DNA from: Arenibacter hampyeongensis
GTDB taxonomy: Bacteria > Bacteroidota > Bacteroidia > Flavobacteriales > Flavobacteriaceae
NCBI RefSeq assembly: GCF_002909255.1
Contig: NZ_PIOB01000001.1
Location: 62,001-126,000, forward strand
Direction: 5' to 3'
Length of the DNA stretch: 64,000 nucleotides
Both the position numbers and the translations under genes were made by a program. Within the stretch, counting starts at the first letter, position 1; the number at the start of each line of letters is the position of its first letter. Shown here in pieces: positions 50,737-61,206 of this stretch. The notes beneath the pieces are model-generated. The model was not told the DNA's origin. It made no database searches and saw nothing but the letters and a program-made list of their open reading frames with translations.

Positions 50737-53700
50737 ATGAGCAAACTACAAAAAAACGCAGACAAAGAATTTAGTTTATCGTCCTGGGCCATAGACAACC
50801 CCTCCGTTATTTATGTAATGATAGGTATCTTTTTATGGATTGGATTATCATCCTATTTTGCCATGCCAAGGGAAGACTTTCCAGAGATCATAGAAACGAA
50901 AATATATATCAGCACCCCTTATCCAGGTAATACCGCCGAAGATATTGAAAGGTTGATAACGGACCCTCTGGAAGATGAATTGAAGAATATAAGCAATGTG
51001 GTAGAGATTGTATCTACTTCACAAGAGGACTATTCCATTATCACTGTTGAATTCAATGAAGAGATTTCGGTAGAATCGGCAAAACAAAGGGTAAAGGATG
51101 AAGTTGATGGTGAAAAAGCCAGCGAGGACTGGCCTACTTTTAACGGCGCCAAAGTAGAACCAAATGTATTCGACCTCAATTTTTCTGAAGAAGTCCCGAT
51201 CATGAACATCAACTTTACCGGGGATTATCCAGTGGAAAAGTTAAAGGAATATGCCGAATACCTGCAGGATGAAATTGAAAATCTTCCAGAGGTAAAAAAA
51301 GCCGACATTCGTGGAGCGCAGGAAAAAGAAGTAGAGGTAGCTGTTGATGTCTATAAAATGATGGCGGCCAAGGTAAGTTTTGACGATGTTATGCAGGCCA
51401 TAGGCAACGGTAACATGACCATGTCTGCTGGAAATTTAAAGATTGGTGGACAAAGACGTACCATCCGTATATTGGGTGAGGTAGAAAATCCAAGCCTGCT
51501 AAACGATTTTGTAGTAAAATCAGAAAACGGGGCCGTATATCTAAAAGATATTGCCGAAGTACATTTTGATGAAAAGGACAAAACTACCTATGCCAGGGAA
51601 TTTGGGGAAAGTGTAGTGATGTTGGACGTAAAAAAGCGGGCAGGTCAAAATTCCATATCGGCCTCCGATCAAATTAAGGAAATAGTAAAAACCACCAAAG
51701 CCAACTATTTTCCTCCCGATCTGCACATTTCCATAGCCAACGATTCATCCACAAGAACTCTTAACCAAGTGGATGACCTGGTCAACAATATTATTTTTGG
51801 AATTATTTTGGTAGTAGGTGTCCTAATGTTCTTTTTAGGCTTCCGCAATGCCCTATTTGTTGGTTTTGCAATACCAATGTCGATGTTTATGTCCTTTATG
51901 ATCCTGTCATGGTTAGGCTATACCCTGAATACCATGATTCTTTTTGGAATGATCATGGGATTGGGAATGTTGGTGGATAACGGAATTGTGGTAGTGGAAA
52001 ATGTCTATCGTTTAATGGATGAGGGCATGCCACGTATTGAGGCGGCGAAAAAAGGTATTGGTGAGATTGCCTTTCCAATTATCATTTCCACAGCCACCAC
52101 TGTTGCAGCCTTTGTTCCCTTAGGATTATGGCCGGGGATATTTGGACAGTTTATGATCTATTTCCCGATTACCTTATCCGTGGTATTGGGGTCGTCCTTG
52201 TTTGTAGCCATATTTATGAACTCCATGTTAGTGTCCAATTTTATGGATACCGATGAAAAGGAACTAACGGTAAGGCAGTTGGTACGAATTAGTATCATTA
52301 TGGGTGGAATTGGATTTTTGATCCTATTCTTCGGCGGAGCCATGAGAGGCTTTGGCTCGGTAATGATCCTAACGGCGGGCATGTTCTGGATATACAAATA
52401 TGCCGTGAAAAAATGGGCCGTGCGTTTTCAAAAAAACACTATGACACGCTTTGAAAACTGGTACGAAAAAAGATTGGTACATGCCTTAAGGGGTAAAAAT
52501 GTATACTGGTATTTTGGAATTACGGCAATGTTATTGGTAGTTGTTTTTATGCTATTCGGAATGTCTGTAGGAAGTGGAAGAACCAAAATTGAATTCTTCC
52601 CCGACAATAAACCCAATGAAATTTATGTATACATTGAATATCCCGAGGGAACAGCCATAGAAAAGACCAATGACATTACCCTTGATATTGAAAAAAGGGT
52701 CTATGCCATTGTAAATGACAAGGCATATATGGACAATGGTAAAAACTTTATGATGACCACTGCAGTATCTCAAGTAGGTGAAGGAGCTGGCAATCCTTTG
52801 GCCGATGGAGGTTCTGCAGCCGAAATGCCCCATAAAGGAAAAATCACTGTTAACTTTAGTGAGTTCAAATATAGGAGAGGATTGAACACGGAAGACATCC
52901 GTGCCAAAGTGCAGTCCGGACTTAGCGGTATTTATCCCGGTGTTGCCATATCTGTGGAAAAAGAGGCCAATGGCCCACCAGCAGGTTATCCCATCAATAT
53001 TGAATTGGAAGGGAAGGATTACGACCAATTGATCAATACTGCCGAGGATATAAGAAACTTTATAAATACCAAAAACATCGCGGGTATTGAAGAAATAAAA
53101 ATCGATGTAAATAAAAGCAAACCTTCCATGCAAGTCGTGGTAGACCGTAAAAAAGCGGGTGAACTTGGGGTCTCGGTAGGGCAGGTCGGAAACCAATTGC
53201 GCAGGTCCTTATTTGGGGAAAAAGCCGGTATTTTTAAGGAAGACGGTGAGGATTACGATATAAATGTTCGTTTTAATGAGGATTTAAGGTACAACAAAAG
53301 TGCCCTATTCAATCAAAACATCATTTTTAGGGACCAGGCCACTGGAAAAGTCAAGGAAATTCCTGTTTCCGCAGTGGCAACCGAGAGAAATACGTCTGGT
53401 TTTAGTGCTATAAAGCACAGGGACAATAAACGTGTGGTTACCGTTTATTCCGGCCTGCAACCTGGTTTTACGGATGCCGCCGCAATTGTGGCCGAAATTC
53501 AGAAGGAAATGGAGGAATTTAAGAACCTTCCACAAGGCATAAAAATAGATTATACAGGGCAAATAGAAGAGCAAAACAAACAGATGATGTTCTTGGTAGG
53601 AGCATTTTTTACCGGATTGGGACTTATCATGCTCATATTGATATTTCAGTTTGGCGGTATTTCAAAACCACTCATTATTATGATTGCCATTTTCCTGAGT

Positions 53701-54225
53701 TTTATAGGGGTATTTGGAGGGCTAATGATTACCGGATGGTCGTTTGTTATTATGATGACAATGATGGGTATAATTTCCCTGGCGGGAATTGTTGTAAACA
53801 ATGGAGTGGTGCTTTTGGATTATACCCAGATTCTTATTGACCGTAGGAAGGTAAAACTTGGAATGGATGATAAGGCCCTATTGACAAAGGAAGATGCTAC
53901 GGAAGCCATCATTAAAGGCGGAAAGGCAAGGCTTAGGCCGGTTATTCTAACCGCGATTACCACTGTTTTAGGATTAATTCCATTGGCAATAGGTTTAAAC
54001 ATCGACTTCTTTGCGTTATTTTCGGAATTTAACCCCCACATTTACATGGGAGGAGACAATGTGGTATTCTGGGGTCCTTTGGCTTGGACCGTAATTTTTG
54101 GTTTGATCGTTGCCACCTTTCTTACTTTGATTATTGTACCAGTGCTATTTAATATTACCTATAGGATGAAAATTGCCCTTAGAGGAAGCAGCAAGATCAA
54201 AAATGAGGCTGTAACCACAGCTTAA
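50737..54225 (+). CDS. RND family efflux pump, AcrB/HAE1-like
   Basis: The 1162-residue inner-membrane pump has the RND plan: TM1 (about residues 25-45), a first periplasmic loop, TM2-6, a second loop and TM7-12. TM4 has GLGMLVD414-N415-GIVVVEN, where the usual Asp-Asp proton relay is Asp-Asn. The loop region about 490-570 has extra hydrophobic sequence. C-terminal TRLRP-like ARLRPVILTAITTVLGLIPLA is present. Substrate is unknown. A strong terminator follows, closing the TetR operon. Confidence 0.93.
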   Translation: MSKLQKNADKEFSLSSWAIDNPSVIYVMIGIFLWIGLSSYFAMPREDFPEIIETKIYISTPYPGNTAEDIERLITDPLEDELKNISNVVEIVSTSQEDYSIITVEFNEEISVESAKQRVKDEVDGEKASEDWPTFNGAKVEPNVFDLNFSEEVPIMNINFTGDYPVEKLKEYAEYLQDEIENLPEVKKADIRGAQEKEVEVAVDVYKMMAAKVSFDDVMQAIGNGNMTMSAGNLKIGGQRRTIRILGEVENPSLLNDFVVKSENGAVYLKDIAEVHFDEKDKTTYAREFGESVVMLDVKKRAGQNSISASDQIKEIVKTTKANYFPPDLHISIANDSSTRTLNQVDDLVNNIIFGIILVVGVLMFFLGFRNALFVGFAIPMSMFMSFMILSWLGYTLNTMILFGMIMGLGMLVDNGIVVVENVYRLMDEGMPRIEAAKKGIGEIAFPIIISTATTVAAFVPLGLWPGIFGQFMIYFPITLSVVLGSSLFVAIFMNSMLVSNFMDTDEKELTVRQLVRISIIMGGIGFLILFFGGAMRGFGSVMILTAGMFWIYKYAVKKWAVRFQKNTMTRFENWYEKRLVHALRGKNVYWYFGITAMLLVVVFMLFGMSVGSGRTKIEFFPDNKPNEIYVYIEYPEGTAIEKTNDITLDIEKRVYAIVNDKAYMDNGKNFMMTTAVSQVGEGAGNPLADGGSAAEMPHKGKITVNFSEFKYRRGLNTEDIRAKVQSGLSGIYPGVAISVEKEANGPPAGYPINIELEGKDYDQLINTAEDIRNFINTKNIAGIEEIKIDVNKSKPSMQVVVDRKKAGELGVSVGQVGNQLRRSLFGEKAGIFKEDGEDYDINVRFNEDLRYNKSALFNQNIIFRDQATGKVKEIPVSAVATERNTSGFSAIKHRDNKRVVTVYSGLQPGFTDAAAIVAEIQKEMEEFKNLPQGIKIDYTGQIEEQNKQMMFLVGAFFTGLGLIMLILIFQFGGISKPLIIMIAIFLSFIGVFGGLMITGWSFVIMMTMMGIISLAGIVVNNGVVLLDYTQILIDRRKVKLGMDDKALLTKEDATEAIIKGGKARLRPVILTAITTVLGLIPLAIGLNIDFFALFSEFNPHIYMGGDNVVFWGPLAWTVIFGLIVATFLTLIIVPVLFNITYRMKIALRGSSKIKNEAVTTA

Positions 54226-54244
54226 GATATTTTTAACCAAATAG

Positions 54245-54277
54245 AAAAGTGCCTATTTAATAATAGGCACTTTTTTT
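54245..54277 (+). terminator. Rho-independent terminator of the efflux operon
   Basis: AAAAGTGCCTAT and ATAGGCACTTTT form a 12-bp stem with a short TTAATA loop and a T-run. Confidence 0.88.
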
Positions 54278-54356
54278 GTGCGCTATTTTGACTTTAGAGA
54301 TAACCTGTAAAACTACACCTCATTTTCATACAGAAATCGTTAGATCATAAACTAAA

Positions 54357-54379
54357 AACCCGGCGAATATCGCCGGGTT
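54357..54379 (-). terminator. Rho-independent terminator of the MORN-repeat gene
   Basis: AACCCGGCGA/TCGCCGGGTT, a 10-bp GC-rich stem with a three-base loop, is followed on the minus strand by TTTAG. It lies 20 bp after the stop of the 54400 gene. Confidence 0.82.
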
Positions 54380-54399
54380 CCTATTTGTACAATTATGTC

Positions 54400-54753
54400 C
54401 TATTGTTTGTGAATTGCCAATTCTCCAACTCCGTTCCATTGGGTAACATTGGCGATTTTACCATCCACAAAATCAACCTCCTTTAGCATCTTAGTATCCC
54501 AGAAGAACCATTTTCCAGTTTTCTTTCCTTGGGTATATTCACCCATGGCAATTTTCTTTCCATCTTCACCAAACATCTTCCATTCACCATGAAGTTTTCC
54601 ATTTAGAAAATGACCCTCCTGGGAAACTACACCATTGTCGTGGAAATAAGTGGCCTTCAACACATCACCATCTTGTTCAAAAACAGGTTTTATGTCCTGT
54701 GCATTAATTACAACTGAAAATATAAGTGCGAAAATTAGGGTAATTCCTTTCAT
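54400..54753 (-). CDS. Secreted MORN-repeat protein (YwqK family)
   Basis: The 117-residue protein starts at ATG 54753 (a longer frame upstream lacks a signal peptide). It has a signal peptide ending in VNAQD and three to four MORN-type repeats (ATYFHDNGVVSQEGHFLNGKLHGEWKMF, GKKIAMGEYTQGKKTGKWFFWD, KMLKEVDFVDGKI). Databases often label such proteins as antitoxin YwqK, but the secreted single gene without a toxin partner makes a structural or surface role more likely. It is monocistronic. Confidence 0.85.
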   Translation of the reverse strand: MKGITLIFALIFSVVINAQDIKPVFEQDGDVLKATYFHDNGVVSQEGHFLNGKLHGEWKMFGEDGKKIAMGEYTQGKKTGKWFFWDTKMLKEVDFVDGKIANVTQWNGVGELAIHKQ

Positions 54754-54890
54754 TTTATTCGGGATTTTAATTTGTTTATAAACTATCGACTTAATAAATA
54801 TACCTATTATTTTACGAAAAATATACATTTAATTAACATTAAATTTACATTGGAAAGTTATTTTTCTGTTTTACAGTTACTTACAAATAA

Positions 54891-54915
54891 AAAAACTCCC
54901 CGAAATAGGGAGTTT
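54891..54915 (-). terminator. Rho-independent terminator of the SusCD operon
   Basis: On the minus strand ACTCCC and GGGAGT flank TATTTCG and are followed by a run of T. It lies about 40 bp after the SusD-like stop. Confidence 0.75.
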
Positions 54916-54953
54916 AATTTCAATTCATTTAAATGGTACTTTAAACCTTATAT

Positions 54954-56234
54954 TTATTGGCCTTCATTCTGCGGAATAGGAAATTGGGTAACTCGGTTAT
55001 CCCCGGTCCTATCTATCACCAGCTCGTCCAATCTGTTGAATCTTCTTAAATCTATCCAACGATGCCCTTCAGCAAACAAAGAATATCTTCTTTCGTATAG
55101 AAGCCTATCCTCGTCTACAGTGCCCGAAAGAACAGGACCAAGTCCTGCAGCATCTCTCACTACGTTGATCGCCATTTCCGCTTCACCTGGATTATCCGCC
55201 ATATTCGCTTCTGCATATAACAATATAAGCTCCTCATTCCTAATCATGGCAACTGGGTCCGTGCTGGATTGATAAATATATACATCATGTGTTCCTGGAG
55301 TCAATCCTGCAATATTAAGTGCCCCGTCCGTTCTCAGAACCGCTTTTCCCAATCGGCCATCTCCTGCCTCAGCAGAATTAACAAAATCAGGATGTGCAAT
55401 TCTCGCATTGGCCCCAGTGGAATTTAAGGCAAAAAATAACTGATTCAGCTCATCCGATCCTGCGGCAGAAAACCTGTAATATGCTCCTAAATACATATCG
55501 CCCGCAAAATCCATAAAGGAGTCGTCCAATGCACTTAAAACAAGTGGGTAATTCCCCTGATATGCTGCCGCTCTTGCTGTTATGGCCCTATTGAATTCCA
55601 AATAGGAGACTCCCAAAGTATTTGGGGATACATCCCCTCCGGTTGCCAAATCAGTAGCTGCGGTATTCAATAATCCTATAATGGTTGTCAAAGCGGCATC
55701 ATAGCCTTCGAAGCTACCTAAATTATCAGGATCGGCCACATCGGTCCGTATTCCATTTTGATACAACAAATTGAGAACTGTCAGCAATTGATGGGCCTTA
55801 ATGGTGTTTGCAAACCCCCTAATCGATGCCTTTTCAGCCTCCGAAAAATCTGTTGTCGTATTCTCCAATCCTTCCAACAAAAGATTACATTCCTTGACTA
55901 CGGCATAACGAGCTGCATAAGGTGTAGTAAGATAAAAGGCGTTATCATCCAAAACCCCGGTCATAAGATCTCCAGTCCATCTGGGGTCAGAGCTCTGATG
56001 CCTCCAATAGTCCCGTCCAACTACCGAAATAACATCTTCTTGGGTATTTAAACGATCTCTCATATCGGCCAATATTCCAGACACCACCTGAGGAAGTTCT
56101 GGTCTGGAAAGTCCCCCTGAAATTGATACGGTTTCCGGACCGTTTAAATCTTTCCCGTCTTCAATAGTACAACCAAAAATCAGCAATCCGATTAAGGTCA
56201 TAAATAGAACTTTTAATTTATTTGTGATTTTCAT
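54954..56234 (-). CDS. SusD/RagB family nutrient-binding lipoprotein
   Basis: The 426-residue lipoprotein (lipobox IFGC) has the SusD layout: RDYWRHQSSDPRWTGD and KECNLLLEGLENTT helices, TPR-like repeats, and the C-terminal ELILLYAEANMADNPGEAEMAINVVRDAAGL, LLYERRYSLFAEGHRWIDLRRFNRL and FPIPQNE. It is shorter than typical glycan SusD proteins (about 500 residues). It binds ligand at the cell surface for the SusC-like porin 17 bp upstream. No glycoside hydrolases, peptidases or regulators flank the pair, so the substrate is unknown. Confidence 0.94.
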   Translation of the reverse strand: MKITNKLKVLFMTLIGLLIFGCTIEDGKDLNGPETVSISGGLSRPELPQVVSGILADMRDRLNTQEDVISVVGRDYWRHQSSDPRWTGDLMTGVLDDNAFYLTTPYAARYAVVKECNLLLEGLENTTTDFSEAEKASIRGFANTIKAHQLLTVLNLLYQNGIRTDVADPDNLGSFEGYDAALTTIIGLLNTAATDLATGGDVSPNTLGVSYLEFNRAITARAAAYQGNYPLVLSALDDSFMDFAGDMYLGAYYRFSAAGSDELNQLFFALNSTGANARIAHPDFVNSAEAGDGRLGKAVLRTDGALNIAGLTPGTHDVYIYQSSTDPVAMIRNEELILLYAEANMADNPGEAEMAINVVRDAAGLGPVLSGTVDEDRLLYERRYSLFAEGHRWIDLRRFNRLDELVIDRTGDNRVTQFPIPQNEGQ

Positions 56235-56251
56235 ATTATTTTTTTTAAATG

Positions 56252-59224
56252 TTATAGTCCAATAGATAAGTGAAACATAAATCTTTTGGACGATGGAAAT
56301 GGTGCCACTTCAATTCCTATCCCTGCAGCTCCTGAACCAAAATTTGATACTTCCGGGTCATAACTGTTGTAATCAAAAATGCTAATGATATTGTGGCCTG
56401 AAAGACCAATCTTTACATTGGAAACAGTCCCTTTAAAAAGTTTTTGAAGTGTATTTTCCGGAAGATTGTAATACAATCCTACTTCCCTTAATTTTAAATA
56501 AGAAGCATCTTCCACAAAGGGCCCGGCGAAACCTGCACCAAATGCACTTTTTCTATAATCTCCATTGTTCAATGCGCCTGAAGGGTCTAGCGACACCTCA
56601 TCATAATCGGCACTTGTGTTACCAAAATCCGAAAGTAGCCTACTTAGGTTTACGTTGTCGCCACCTTTCTTCCAGTGCCATAAAAAGGATAGAGTGAAAT
56701 CCTTGTATTTAAAATTATTGTTAAATGACATTTGAAAATCCGGTTCGGCATCTCCTAATGCCACTACATTACCATTTTCGTCATTCCCAACAATTTGGGT
56801 AGCACTTTTGCCTTCTTCAATTCTAAATGTTCCCAAGCCCGTACCAAAACCTTGTGTATCAAATGAAGCTACCGTTAATTCGGTGATTTCAGATTTGTTT
56901 TTAAACCAACTGATTCCAGATTCCCAAGAAAAGTCCTCTGTGTCAAAGGCATTTACATTTATGCCAAGTTCGGCACCCTTATTCTCCAAAGCACCGGCAT
57001 TGGCCCAACGAAAGGTATGACCTGAAGAGGGTTCGTTATCCGCTTGGAGAATCAAGTCTTCCACTTTTTTGTTATACCAAGTAAATTCCAGGGTTACCTT
57101 GTTGTTAAAAAATCCCGCATCCATACCAATTTCAAACTCCTTTTGTCTTTCTGGCTGAATGGAAGGATCTCCAAGAGTTGCTGGGGTAATTATCCCAACA
57201 TTCCCATCTATCAAGGAGTTTATATAAGTAGTAAAAAGTGCTCCATTTGGAGCGAAGTTGCCAGCTTCCCCATAAGCGGCACGCAACTTAACCTGATTTA
57301 CCTGCTCCAGATTCCAAAAGTCGAAATTGTGAATATTCACTGCAGCGGAAGCCTTAGGGTAATAAAATAGCTTATTGGCATCACCGTTGTTGGAGGACTT
57401 ATCTCCTCTTATCCCAAGTGTTCCAACTATTTTATCTTGAAAGTTAACCTCTTCCTGAACGAAAAAACCGGCATCTTCCTGTTCCAACCTAAATTGATCC
57501 ACCTTAACATTGGCCGCTTGATCCACATTTTGTTCAGAGGCTATTAAACCCGTTGAGGTAACCCTAACCGTATTTTGGGAAAACTGCTCATTGGTCACCC
57601 CCGCCTGGGTAGTAAAGCTGAGTTCATTATCTGTTCGAAAATTATGCACCAAAAAACCCGAAAAATTGGCATCGGTGTTCTGCGTTGTACCATCAGATGA
57701 CAATCCGTCCACTCCGCCAACAGCCGGACTCATAAACTGTAATTCCCGAGGGAAAAAAACCGTTGTTTTAAGAGTGTAGGTATCCAATCCTGCTTTTAAA
57801 ATCATTTTTAAACTTTGATTTTCATTGCTGAACAAATTCACATCCAAGGATCCACCAGCAATTAAACGGCTAACCGATTCATTGTTCGTCATAATATCAC
57901 GAGTATGTATCTGATTGGAGGAATTAGCTGGATGATCGGGATAATTGCCGTCAGCATCTGGCAACAAATAGTCCCAAGGCCTGGTAAATAATAGGGAAAC
58001 CCCTATTGTGGTATTGGAATTATCATTATTGAAGAACCCCCTATCCGCACTTGACTCCAAATAATTTCCAGTTAAAGACAATTTAATATTGTCTGTTATC
58101 CTGTGATCGACATTTAACCGAAGCGATTGTTTGGATGCCCCGGTCCTTTTTACAATACCATCCTCCTCGTTGTTGGTAAAGCTTCCAAAAAAAGAGGTTT
58201 TATCGGACCCACCTGATATACTTAAATTTGTATTGGTAAGAAAGCCCTTTTCCCCATATATCTCCTTCTCATAATCCCTTAGTCTACCTGCAGATTCAGC
58301 TGCCGTGTAAAGTGCACCTTCGCCATAAACATCCTCTGCCAATGCTGCGGTCCAATTTCTTTGACCCAATAAGTTGACTGCCTCGTTAAATCCTACGGCT
58401 TGGGAAAAATTAATTTTTGTTTTTCCTGCTTTACCTTTTTTGGTCGTAATAATGATTACACCAGCGGCTGCCCTAGAACCGTAAATTGCTGAAGCTGAAG
58501 CTCCTTTCAATATCTCAATATTTTGAATATCGTCCGGATTAATATCCGCAATCCTATTGGATGCGTTGTCCTGAGAATCGGTGGAGGAAGCACCACCACC
58601 AGCGGCATTGGAAATCTCATTTAGACCCCCAGCATAAACACTGTTGTTATTCACGTACACGCCATCAATAATATATAATGGCTGACCTTGTCCATTAATA
58701 GAAGTTACCCCCCTTAATTTTACAGACATACCACCACCCGGAGCTCCGGAGGCTGCTGTAATTTGTGCTCCTGCAAATTTACCGGCCAAGGCACCATCCA
58801 AAGTTTGTGGCGGCGTCCTCCCCGTTAACTCGTCTGCCGATACAGAGGCAACAGAGTTCGCAGAATTACTTCGTTTAACTGATGTTGCCAATCCAGTTAC
58901 TACTACTTCTTCCAAACCTGTTGCCGATTCCTCCATGGCAACATTTAAAGTGGTAGGACCAGTCACTTGCATTTCCTTTGGGGCATATCCCAATGAAGAA
59001 AAAACCAAGGTAGCGGGGAAATTATCCACGGAAATTTCGTAATTACCGTCAAAATCCGAGGTGGTACCCGTTGTGGTTCCTTTAATTACCACATTTACGC
59101 CTGGAAGCGGATCGCCAAGGCCAGTGTCTGTTATCTTTCCCTTAACAACATCCTGAGCCAATAATAGCAGAGGTGTCACTAAAAAAAATAAGAACATGTT
59201 TGTCTTAATAAATTTCTGTTTCAT
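56252..59224 (-). CDS. SusC/RagA family TonB-dependent porin
   Basis: The 990-residue outer membrane protein has a signal peptide (PLLLLAQ), a carboxypeptidase-regulatory-like domain (DPLPGVNVVIKGTTTGTTSDFDGNYEI), the plug with IEILKGASASAIYGSRAAAGVIIITTKKGK, and a large beta barrel ending in FMFHLSIGL. It transports oligomers or peptides captured by its SusD partner, powered by TonB. SusC and SusD are spaced by 17 bp and end at the terminator 54891-54915. Confidence 0.95.
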   Translation of the reverse strand: MKQKFIKTNMFLFFLVTPLLLLAQDVVKGKITDTGLGDPLPGVNVVIKGTTTGTTSDFDGNYEISVDNFPATLVFSSLGYAPKEMQVTGPTTLNVAMEESATGLEEVVVTGLATSVKRSNSANSVASVSADELTGRTPPQTLDGALAGKFAGAQITAASGAPGGGMSVKLRGVTSINGQGQPLYIIDGVYVNNNSVYAGGLNEISNAAGGGASSTDSQDNASNRIADINPDDIQNIEILKGASASAIYGSRAAAGVIIITTKKGKAGKTKINFSQAVGFNEAVNLLGQRNWTAALAEDVYGEGALYTAAESAGRLRDYEKEIYGEKGFLTNTNLSISGGSDKTSFFGSFTNNEEDGIVKRTGASKQSLRLNVDHRITDNIKLSLTGNYLESSADRGFFNNDNSNTTIGVSLLFTRPWDYLLPDADGNYPDHPANSSNQIHTRDIMTNNESVSRLIAGGSLDVNLFSNENQSLKMILKAGLDTYTLKTTVFFPRELQFMSPAVGGVDGLSSDGTTQNTDANFSGFLVHNFRTDNELSFTTQAGVTNEQFSQNTVRVTSTGLIASEQNVDQAANVKVDQFRLEQEDAGFFVQEEVNFQDKIVGTLGIRGDKSSNNGDANKLFYYPKASAAVNIHNFDFWNLEQVNQVKLRAAYGEAGNFAPNGALFTTYINSLIDGNVGIITPATLGDPSIQPERQKEFEIGMDAGFFNNKVTLEFTWYNKKVEDLILQADNEPSSGHTFRWANAGALENKGAELGINVNAFDTEDFSWESGISWFKNKSEITELTVASFDTQGFGTGLGTFRIEEGKSATQIVGNDENGNVVALGDAEPDFQMSFNNNFKYKDFTLSFLWHWKKGGDNVNLSRLLSDFGNTSADYDEVSLDPSGALNNGDYRKSAFGAGFAGPFVEDASYLKLREVGLYYNLPENTLQKLFKGTVSNVKIGLSGHNIISIFDYNSYDPEVSNFGSGAAGIGIEVAPFPSSKRFMFHLSIGL

Positions 59225-59371
59225 ATTAGTGAGTTTCGTTAGAATTATATACTAAAATAGTTAAGTTTTGTTAATATTCTCTAAAAATTACAAGAATTTG
59301 ACAAAATATAGTAGTCAAATTTTCTAATTTCTCAATTGCAGATATTTTTTTCAGCTTACCCTATTACTTCT

Positions 59372-59379
59372 TACATTTG
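59372..59379 (+). promoter_or_regulatory. Promoter -7 element TACATTTG of aspS
   Basis: TACATTTG fits TAnnTTTG and lies 21 bp before the aspS start. No good -33 TTG at the usual distance was found, so this is a weak call. Confidence 0.4.
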
Positions 59380-59400
59380 CCTTTTCATAGATGAAACAAA

Positions 59401-61152
59401 ATGATGTATAGAAGTCATAATTGCGGTGAATTGCGGGAAGCCCATCAACAGGTACAAGTTACCCTATCTGGATGGGTACAAACGGTTAGGGACAAAGGTT
59501 TTGTGATATGGGCCGATTTACGCGACCGATACGGAATTACCCAACTCATTTTTGATGAGGAACGCTCCTCAAAAGAGATTATGGAAATTGCAAGGTCCCT
59601 AGGTCGTGAATTTGTGATACAGGTTAAGGGAACCGTAATTGAAAGGACCTCCAAAAATCCAAATATTCCTACCGGAAATGTGGAAGTACTGGTCTCAGAG
59701 ATCAAAATACTCAATAAATCCTTAACCCCCCCTTTTACCATTGAAGACCAAACAGACGGTGGGGAAGACATCCGAATGAAATTCCGATATCTGGACATTC
59801 GAAGAAATCCCGTCAAAAACAACCTTATTTTTCGACATAAAGTAACCATGGAAGTTAGAAAACATCTCTCCGACCAAGGTTTCATTGAAGTTGAAACGCC
59901 ATATTTGATCAAATCCACCCCAGAGGGTGCCCGTGATTTTGTGGTGCCCAGTAGAATGAACGAAGGTCAATTTTATGCCTTGCCGCAATCACCGCAGACT
60001 TTTAAACAGTTATTGATGGTAGGGGGAATGGATAAGTACTTCCAGATCGTTAAATGCTTTAGGGACGAAGATCTTAGGGCCGATAGACAACCCGAATTCA
60101 CCCAAATAGATTGTGAGATGGCCTTTGTGGAACAGGAAGATATTTTAAATGTCTTTGAAGGTCTTACCAGACATCTTTTAAAGGCAATAAAAGGGGTTGA
60201 CGTGGACAAATTCCCCAGAATGACCTACGATGAAGCCATGAAGAAATATGGCAACGACAAGCCCGATATCCGTTTTGGAATGGAATTTGGCGAGCTTAAT
60301 GCCTGTGCCCAACATAAGGATTTTGGCATTTTCAACGATGCCGAATTAGTAGTGGGTATTGCCATTCCAGGAGCAGCTACCTATACCAGAAAAGAAATTG
60401 ACGCGCTTGTAGACTGGGTACGCCGGCCACAGGTCGGTGCCAAAGGTATGGTCTATGCCAAGTATAATGAAGATGGCTCGTTTAAATCTTCCGTTGACAA
60501 ATTTTATGACGAGGAAGATCTTGCCAAATGGGCAGAAACCACGAAAGCAAAACCTGGCGACTTAATATGCGTACTGTCTGGGGACGCCAATAAAACCAGG
60601 ACTCAGTTAAGTGCCCTAAGAATGGAAATGGCAGAACGGTTGGGACTGCGCAAAAAGGATGAATTTGCACCACTTTGGGTAATAGATTTTCCACTTTTGG
60701 AACTGGACGAGGAAACGGGTCATTACCACGCTATGCACCATCCATTTACCTCACCAAAACCTGGACAGTTGGAGTTGTTGGATACCGACCCAGGGGCAGT
60801 AAAGGCCAATGCGTACGATTTGGTGTTAAATGGCAATGAAATTGGTGGAGGCTCCATACGTATTCACGATAAACAAATACAGGCCACAATGTTCAGACAT
60901 CTTGGCTTCAGCCCAGAGGAGGCCAAGGCACAATTTGGGTTTTTAATGGACGCCTTTCAATATGGCGCCCCGCCACATGGAGGTTTGGCATTTGGCCTTG
61001 ACAGATTGGTGGCCATTTTGGGCGGACAAGAAACTATTCGGGATTTTATTGCTTTTCCAAAAAACAACAGTGGCCGTGATGTCATGATCGATGCCCCTGC
61101 CCCTATAGATGGCACACAGTTAAAGGAACTTCACCTAAAATTGGATTTATAA
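59401..61152 (+). CDS. aspS: Aspartyl-tRNA synthetase
   Basis: The 583-residue class II enzyme has an N-terminal OB anticodon-binding fold ([32 protein letters not shown]), class II motifs ([54 protein letters not shown]), and the bacterial-type GAD insertion ([30 protein letters not shown]). It charges tRNA-Asp in the cytoplasm. Length is typical. Two ATG codons in a row mark the start; a terminator follows. Confidence 0.97.
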   Translation: MMYRSHNCGELREAHQQVQVTLSGWVQTVRDKGFVIWADLRDRYGITQLIFDEERSSKEIMEIARSLGREFVIQVKGTVIERTSKNPNIPTGNVEVLVSEIKILNKSLTPPFTIEDQTDGGEDIRMKFRYLDIRRNPVKNNLIFRHKVTMEVRKHLSDQGFIEVETPYLIKSTPEGARDFVVPSRMNEGQFYALPQSPQTFKQLLMVGGMDKYFQIVKCFRDEDLRADRQPEFTQIDCEMAFVEQEDILNVFEGLTRHLLKAIKGVDVDKFPRMTYDEAMKKYGNDKPDIRFGMEFGELNACAQHKDFGIFNDAELVVGIAIPGAATYTRKEIDALVDWVRRPQVGAKGMVYAKYNEDGSFKSSVDKFYDEEDLAKWAETTKAKPGDLICVLSGDANKTRTQLSALRMEMAERLGLRKKDEFAPLWVIDFPLLELDEETGHYHAMHHPFTSPKPGQLELLDTDPGAVKANAYDLVLNGNEIGGGSIRIHDKQIQATMFRHLGFSPEEAKAQFGFLMDAFQYGAPPHGGLAFGLDRLVAILGGQETIRDFIAFPKNNSGRDVMIDAPAPIDGTQLKELHLKLDL

Positions 61153-61162
61153 TCATATCTTT

Positions 61163-61199
61163 AAAATCCTGCTATATAATAATGTAGCAGGATTTTTTT
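61163..61199 (+). terminator. Rho-independent terminator of aspS
   Basis: AAATCCTGCTA/TAGCAGGATTT stem with an AT-rich loop and T-run lies 11 bp after aspS and 8 bp before the ClC gene. Confidence 0.87.
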
Positions 61200-61206
61200 C
61201 AAAATC

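Noticed and set aside
54400-54753. Toxin-antitoxin module (YwqK antitoxin label)
   Set aside because: The protein is secreted, has MORN repeats and no neighbouring toxin gene, so the antitoxin label is not supported.
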